From Roseibium sediminicola (lineage in GTDB: Bacteria > Pseudomonadota > Alphaproteobacteria > Rhizobiales > Stappiaceae): a stretch of DNA of 64,000 nucleotides. This document shows positions 61,218 through 64,000 of this stretch, one piece after another; the first letter of the stretch is position 1; every line of letters begins with the position of its first letter. Where the stretch lies: positions 62,001-126,000 of the forward strand of contig NZ_JALNMJ010000001.1 in NCBI RefSeq assembly GCF_023156505.1, written 5' to 3'. The position numbers and the translations under genes were made by a program. The notes under the pieces were generated by a model, which saw only the letters and a program-made list of their open reading frames with translations, had not been told where the DNA came from and searched no databases.

Positions 61218-61988
61218 ATGACTGGCAGCGGGACGTCATCCCCCCCATTCGACATTTTTTCCCTGTCGGAGGATGTCCGGAACCGCTTCGGCTGGTCGAA
61301 TGAAGACCTGAACAAGGTGATGGAGCAACTGATGCCGGCCGCGCTGAACGGCTTTCGCTATTTCGGCAGCACCGTTCCAGGCTTCTCTGAGTTTCTCGGC
61401 CAGGCCTCTCCTCCGGCCGGAGTTGCTCAGCCCGCCTTTGCCGGTTTTTCCGGTCTGTTCCAGACACCGTCGGAAGCGGCATTGACTCCGTTCTTCGGCC
61501 CCGAGGCGGTGCAGCAGGCCCTGGCGGCCCAGATCTCCGGCCTGACCGGCCTGCAACGCGATGCCATCCAGGAAATGATGCCGGTGGCGGCAACCCTTGC
61601 CATGGGGCAGATCGCACGCCCCTTCGTGCACGGCGAAGCACGCAACCTTCTTGACGCTTATTTACGCGGTTTTGCCCGGGGACGGCCGAAACCGCAGCCG
61701 ACACCTGTCGATTATCTGCAAGGCTATGCCGAGGCCATGCAGTCCTTCTGGGGCGCGTTCCTGCAGCCGGCCCGCATTGTCGAACATCCGGACGAGCCGG
61801 AATTGGAAGAAGAAGAGCTGCCGCCGGAGACGGAAGATGAGCCGGAGGACGAGCCGGATGCGGAGGCGTCCGAATTCGGTGAAATGGTCAACAGCTGGAT
61901 GTCTGCCGGCCGCGATTTCCAGTCCAGCCAGTTCAAGGCCTTCGACAGCTTCTTCGAAAAGGCTGCGAAGGACGTTCGTGGTGAATAA
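61218..61988 (+). CDS. Hypothetical protein with acidic C-terminal region
   Basis: A 256-residue protein I cannot assign firmly. The N-terminus (FDIFSLSEDVRNRFGWSNEDLNKVMEQLMPAALNGFRYF) is helical and amphipathic; the centre is rich in Phe, Ala and Gly (FAGFSGLFQTPSEAALTPFFG), followed by a helical segment and a strongly acidic linker (about 205-235: Glu, Asp, Pro), and a final amphipathic helix (SQFKAFDSFFEKAAKD). The overall style resembles granule-associated or DUF937-like proteins, but this is only an impression. I prefer ATG 61218 over one 16 codons upstream. It is followed by a substrate-binding-like gene on the same strand. Confidence 0.72.
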   Translation: MTGSGTSSPPFDIFSLSEDVRNRFGWSNEDLNKVMEQLMPAALNGFRYFGSTVPGFSEFLGQASPPAGVAQPAFAGFSGLFQTPSEAALTPFFGPEAVQQALAAQISGLTGLQRDAIQEMMPVAATLAMGQIARPFVHGEARNLLDAYLRGFARGRPKPQPTPVDYLQGYAEAMQSFWGAFLQPARIVEHPDEPELEEEELPPETEDEPEDEPDAEASEFGEMVNSWMSAGRDFQSSQFKAFDSFFEKAAKDVRGE

Positions 61989-62104
61989 TAGCCGCCGGTT
62001 TCCATACGCAAACGAATGCAGGTAGTAGAAATCCTTCTTCCGGTGTTCCTGGCACCCTGGTTTCCCGGTCAGGCCTATCCGGAAAGCTGGTGAGGCAGAA
62101 CAAG

Positions 62105-62944
62105 ATGCTGAAACAGCGAATGAGCACTTTGCAACCACGCTCTGGCCCGGCAGTTTTTCCGGCCCTGCTGATGATGCTCATCTCCTTGGTAATTGTTCCG
62201 TCCGCCGGTGCCACGGACACGGAAAAGAAAAGCTTCACAATTGTCTATGCAGCGGAATGGTCGCCCTATTCCTATGGTTTCGGCAGCAGCGTCGATGGCA
62301 TCCTGCCGCGGTTGATGGATCGGATCTTCGATCGAATTGAGGGCTTTGAGCTGGTGCATAACGGTCTGCCATGGGAACGGGCGCAGCAGGTCTTTTTTCA
62401 TGGGCGGGCCGACGGTATGGTTGCAACGGCAACAGAGAAACGCCTTGGTTTTGCCCGCAAGAGCGCGCAAGTGGCTCTGAAAATTCCGTTCCAGCCGATC
62501 GTCAGACGGGATAGCCCCCTCAAGGAGGATATCTTGAAGGATCCGACCCTGCGTGATCTGACCCAGCACCATTATTGCGACGTGCTCGGCAACGGTTGGG
62601 CGGAGGAGTTCTACGCAAAACGCGGGATACGTTTTTCTGTGGCTCCGACGATAGAAAACTGCCTGAATCAACTCAAACTGGGCCGGGTGGATATTGTCGT
62701 CCATGCCAGGCCGGTTCTGGAAATCTTCCGCCGGCAACTTGAGTTGGAAGAGGAACTTGAAATCCTGGACTTGGCCTATGAAGAAAGCCCGGAATTTCCG
62801 TTGATGGTCTCCAATGCGTACCCCGATCAGACGGAATTGCTTGAGCGTTTCGACCGCGCAGTGATGCAAATGAAGGCCAATGGCGCATTCGAGGAGACCT
62901 TGAGCGAGTTGATCGAGGTGGAAAAAGGCAAGCCTGCAAGCTAG
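62105..62944 (+). CDS. Transporter-substrate-binding-domain protein (SBP_bac_3-like)
   Basis: A 279-residue secreted protein with a signal peptide (PALLMMLISLVIVPSAGATD) followed by a periplasmic-binding fold of the amino-acid-binding type: FTIVYAAEWSPYSYGFGSSVDGILPRLMDRIF, ERAQQVFFHGRADGMVATATEKR and LGRVDIVVHARPVLE, ending with FEETLSELIEVEKG. Stand-alone proteins of this group often act as sensors or extracytoplasmic ligands without a transporter; no permease or ATPase genes adjoin it. The start is the ATG behind GAGG; a GTG five codons earlier is also open. Confidence 0.82.
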   Translation: MLKQRMSTLQPRSGPAVFPALLMMLISLVIVPSAGATDTEKKSFTIVYAAEWSPYSYGFGSSVDGILPRLMDRIFDRIEGFELVHNGLPWERAQQVFFHGRADGMVATATEKRLGFARKSAQVALKIPFQPIVRRDSPLKEDILKDPTLRDLTQHHYCDVLGNGWAEEFYAKRGIRFSVAPTIENCLNQLKLGRVDIVVHARPVLEIFRRQLELEEELEILDLAYEESPEFPLMVSNAYPDQTELLERFDRAVMQMKANGAFEETLSELIEVEKGKPAS

Positions 62945-63039
62945 CTGGGGCCGTGACACCGACCGGCAATGCGTCGCCGACGCCCAAACCAAACAGATAT
63001 GGCGGCTAGAATGCGGGTGGCCAGCTGAAGCCATGCGCA

Positions 63040-63067
63040 AAAAAAGACCCGCCGGAGGAGGCGGGTC
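63040..63067 (-). terminator. Terminator of the DUF1127 gene
   Basis: GACCCGCC (63046-63053) pairs perfectly with GGCGGGTC (63060-63067). On the minus strand the hairpin is followed by a T run (TTTTTTT, 63045-63039), about 70 bp past the stop of the DUF1127 gene. Confidence 0.88.
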
Positions 63068-63138
63068 AGTTTCGTCAGCAAGGCTATGCCGACAGGGGCT
63101 GCTAAAGGGGAGGTCGGACCAGCAGATAGTCCTTAGGA

Positions 63139-63459
63139 TCAGGCGGCCACTTGGCCGGACTGGACCGGTGCGCCGCCGACAAGACGGTGCTCCGGCTGGC
63201 CGTGTTGTTGATTGGCGGGTCGAATAGCAGACCAGCCGGATTGCACATTGGCGGCGTTCACCAGAGTGGTCGGGTCGGCATAGAACGGCTGGGCCAGCGC
63301 CCGTCGAACGTCGCTCCGGGTCAGGCCGATGTCTTTCAGTTGTTCGTCGGACCAGTCTTTCAGTTCCGCGAATTGGCGCCGGTTTTCAAATACACGCCAT
63401 GCACGGGCAATCATCTGCCCGAGGAGAGCGAAGACCGGGGTGCTTGCAGTATGTGTCAT
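63139..63459 (-). CDS. DUF1127 family small protein
   Basis: A 106-residue protein. The DUF1127 motif runs through WRVFENRRQFAELKDWSDEQLKDIGLTRSDVRRAL (about 22-56), the arginine-rich helix pattern common in alphaproteobacteria and implicated there in RNA-related control of phosphate and carbon metabolism. The remaining 50 residues (FYADPTTLVNAANVQSGW to the end) are an unstructured-looking extension, longer than in the classic 45-70 residue members. A strong AGGAGA precedes the ATG by 8 bp, and a terminator follows. Confidence 0.85.
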   Translation of the reverse strand: MTHTASTPVFALLGQMIARAWRVFENRRQFAELKDWSDEQLKDIGLTRSDVRRALAQPFYADPTTLVNAANVQSGWSAIRPANQQHGQPEHRLVGGAPVQSGQVAA

Positions 63460-63585
63460 GGCAAAAATCTCCTGTGAGCGGCCGGAGAAATTTCCGGCAG
63501 CCTGTTCCGCGCCAGCGTTGGCGGTCCTTGTCGTTGGAACATGCTCAATATGGAGGGAGGCTTGCTATAAATCCAACGAATGTTT

Positions 63586-63602
63586 GTGATTGAAATAATC
63601 AC
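63586..63602. promoter_or_regulatory. 17-bp dyad in the DUF1127-lysR divergent region
   Basis: GTGATTGAAATAATCAC is a dyad with 6-bp arms (GTGATT/AATCAC) and a 5-bp centre, in the 243-bp gap between the divergent DUF1127 and LysR genes. It has the size and AT-rich symmetry of a LysR-type box and lies 100 bp upstream of the LysR start, where such regulators autoregulate. Confidence 0.5.
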
Positions 63603-63702
63603 TTCCTGTGATGTCAAAATGGTTCGGCCTCGAGTCTGAAAACATTTCCTGATTGAATGAATGGCATGCTAAACATGAGAAACCCTGATAATTGAGGCGC
63701 CC

Positions 63703-64000
63703 ATGCTCGACCTGGATCAGCTCCGAACCTTTGTGGCCATTGCCGAAAGCGGCAGCTTCACCCGCGCGGCAGACAATGTGCACAAGACCCAATCAGCGGT
63801 GTCGATGCAGATGCGCCGCCTTGAAGAGCGTATCGGCAAGCCGCTGTTCGTCCGGGTCGGCCGGCAATCGCGGCTGACCGAGCACGGCGAGCGCCTGTTG
63901 CACTATGCCCGCAGACTGGTGCAGCTGAACGACGAGACCCTGGCGGCTTTTGACGATACGGAGCTGGCCGGCCTGGTCCGGCTGGGCACGCCGGACGATT
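63703..64000 (+). CDS. LysR family transcriptional regulator (5' part)
   Basis: The gene runs off the right end; 99 codons are present. The N-terminal helix-turn-helix is standard: LDQLRTFVAIAESGSFTRAADNVHKTQSAVSMQMRRLEERIGKPLFVR, then the linker helix (TEHGERLLHYARRLVQLNDETLAAFDD) and the start of the ligand domain (LAGLVRLGTPDD). It is divergent from the DUF1127 gene, with a LysR-like dyad between. The close of the visible part resembles regulators of the subgroup controlling small exporters or metabolic genes, but the target cannot be known from this fragment. Confidence 0.92.
   Translation, partial: MLDLDQLRTFVAIAESGSFTRAADNVHKTQSAVSMQMRRLEERIGKPLFVRVGRQSRLTEHGERLLHYARRLVQLNDETLAAFDDTELAGLVRLGTPDD

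Noticed and set aside
1..64000. Prophage, defence island or integrated element
   Set aside because: I found no integrase, phage structural gene, toxin-antitoxin pair, restriction gene or marked change in base use. Gene content is ordinary chromosomal metabolism and regulation.

Overview
The window looks like chromosomal DNA of a GC-rich, probably marine alphaproteobacterium. The best guess is Rhizobiales/Hyphomicrobiales, Stappiaceae-like (Roseibium/Labrenzia group), but that is inference from gene content and codon style; no rRNA or other formal marker gene is present. Supporting points are an MbfA-type ferritin-like iron exporter and an Irr-type iron box, two phasins, a DUF1127 protein, a PleC/DivJ/PdhS-type kinase, a tRNA-His lacking the usual G-1, and alphaproteobacterial palindromic intergenic repeats. 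I see no prophage, insertion sequence, CRISPR array or plasmid function.

Layout. 0-4.7 kb: outer-membrane MipA/OmpV protein, MAPEG and VOC proteins, a sigma factor/YCII pair, and mbfA. 4.8-14.3 kb: a polyamine block with a SpuC-like aminotransferase, two glutamine-synthetase-like gamma-glutamyl ligases either side of a GntR regulator, and a potFGHI-type importer; palindromes with a GTGATCAC core lie at both divergent ends. 14.4-17 kb: two tandem paralogous CelD-type acetyltransferases and a small DUF6460 membrane protein. 17.3-23 kb: a two-subunit 3-oxoacid CoA-transferase, a GGDEF-EAL gene broken by a frameshift, and an FtsH-type protease. 23-26.5 kb: an iron(III) importer (permease and binding protein, no ATPase) behind an Irr-like box.

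26.5-33.5 kb: a DUF4336 gene overlapping a 1557-residue PAS histidine kinase with a very long acidic middle, a CtrA-like site at its promoter, then two phasin genes, the second behind paired TTGCA-type motifs. 33.6-46.4 kb: tRNA-His, small metabolic genes (pirin, GNAT, DUF3291, TauE/SafE, azlCD), an APH-like/P-loop fusion, a ThDP enzyme, an ADP-forming acyl-CoA synthetase-GNAT fusion and a universal stress protein. Three complex inverted repeats sit between these genes.

46.5-53.1 kb: a complete C4-dicarboxylate system, dctBD plus the TRAP transporter dctPQM, with a clear sigma-54 promoter and two 18-bp dyads upstream of dctP. 53.2-64 kb: DUF805, xseA, rsmE, an adenylate/guanylate cyclase, gshA, an alpha/beta hydrolase whose C-terminus runs antisense into gshA, two poorly known genes, a DUF1127 gene and the start of a LysR regulator.

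Functional links: the CoA-transferase and phasins fit polyhydroxybutyrate metabolism; mbfA and the iron importer fit iron homeostasis; the polyamine and dicarboxylate blocks are nutrient uptake and catabolism with their own regulators. I did not find a clearly new multi-gene system. The most unusual items are the frameshifted GGDEF-EAL gene, the kinase's acidic insert, the hydrolase tail over gshA, the paired acetyltransferases and the nested intergenic repeats.
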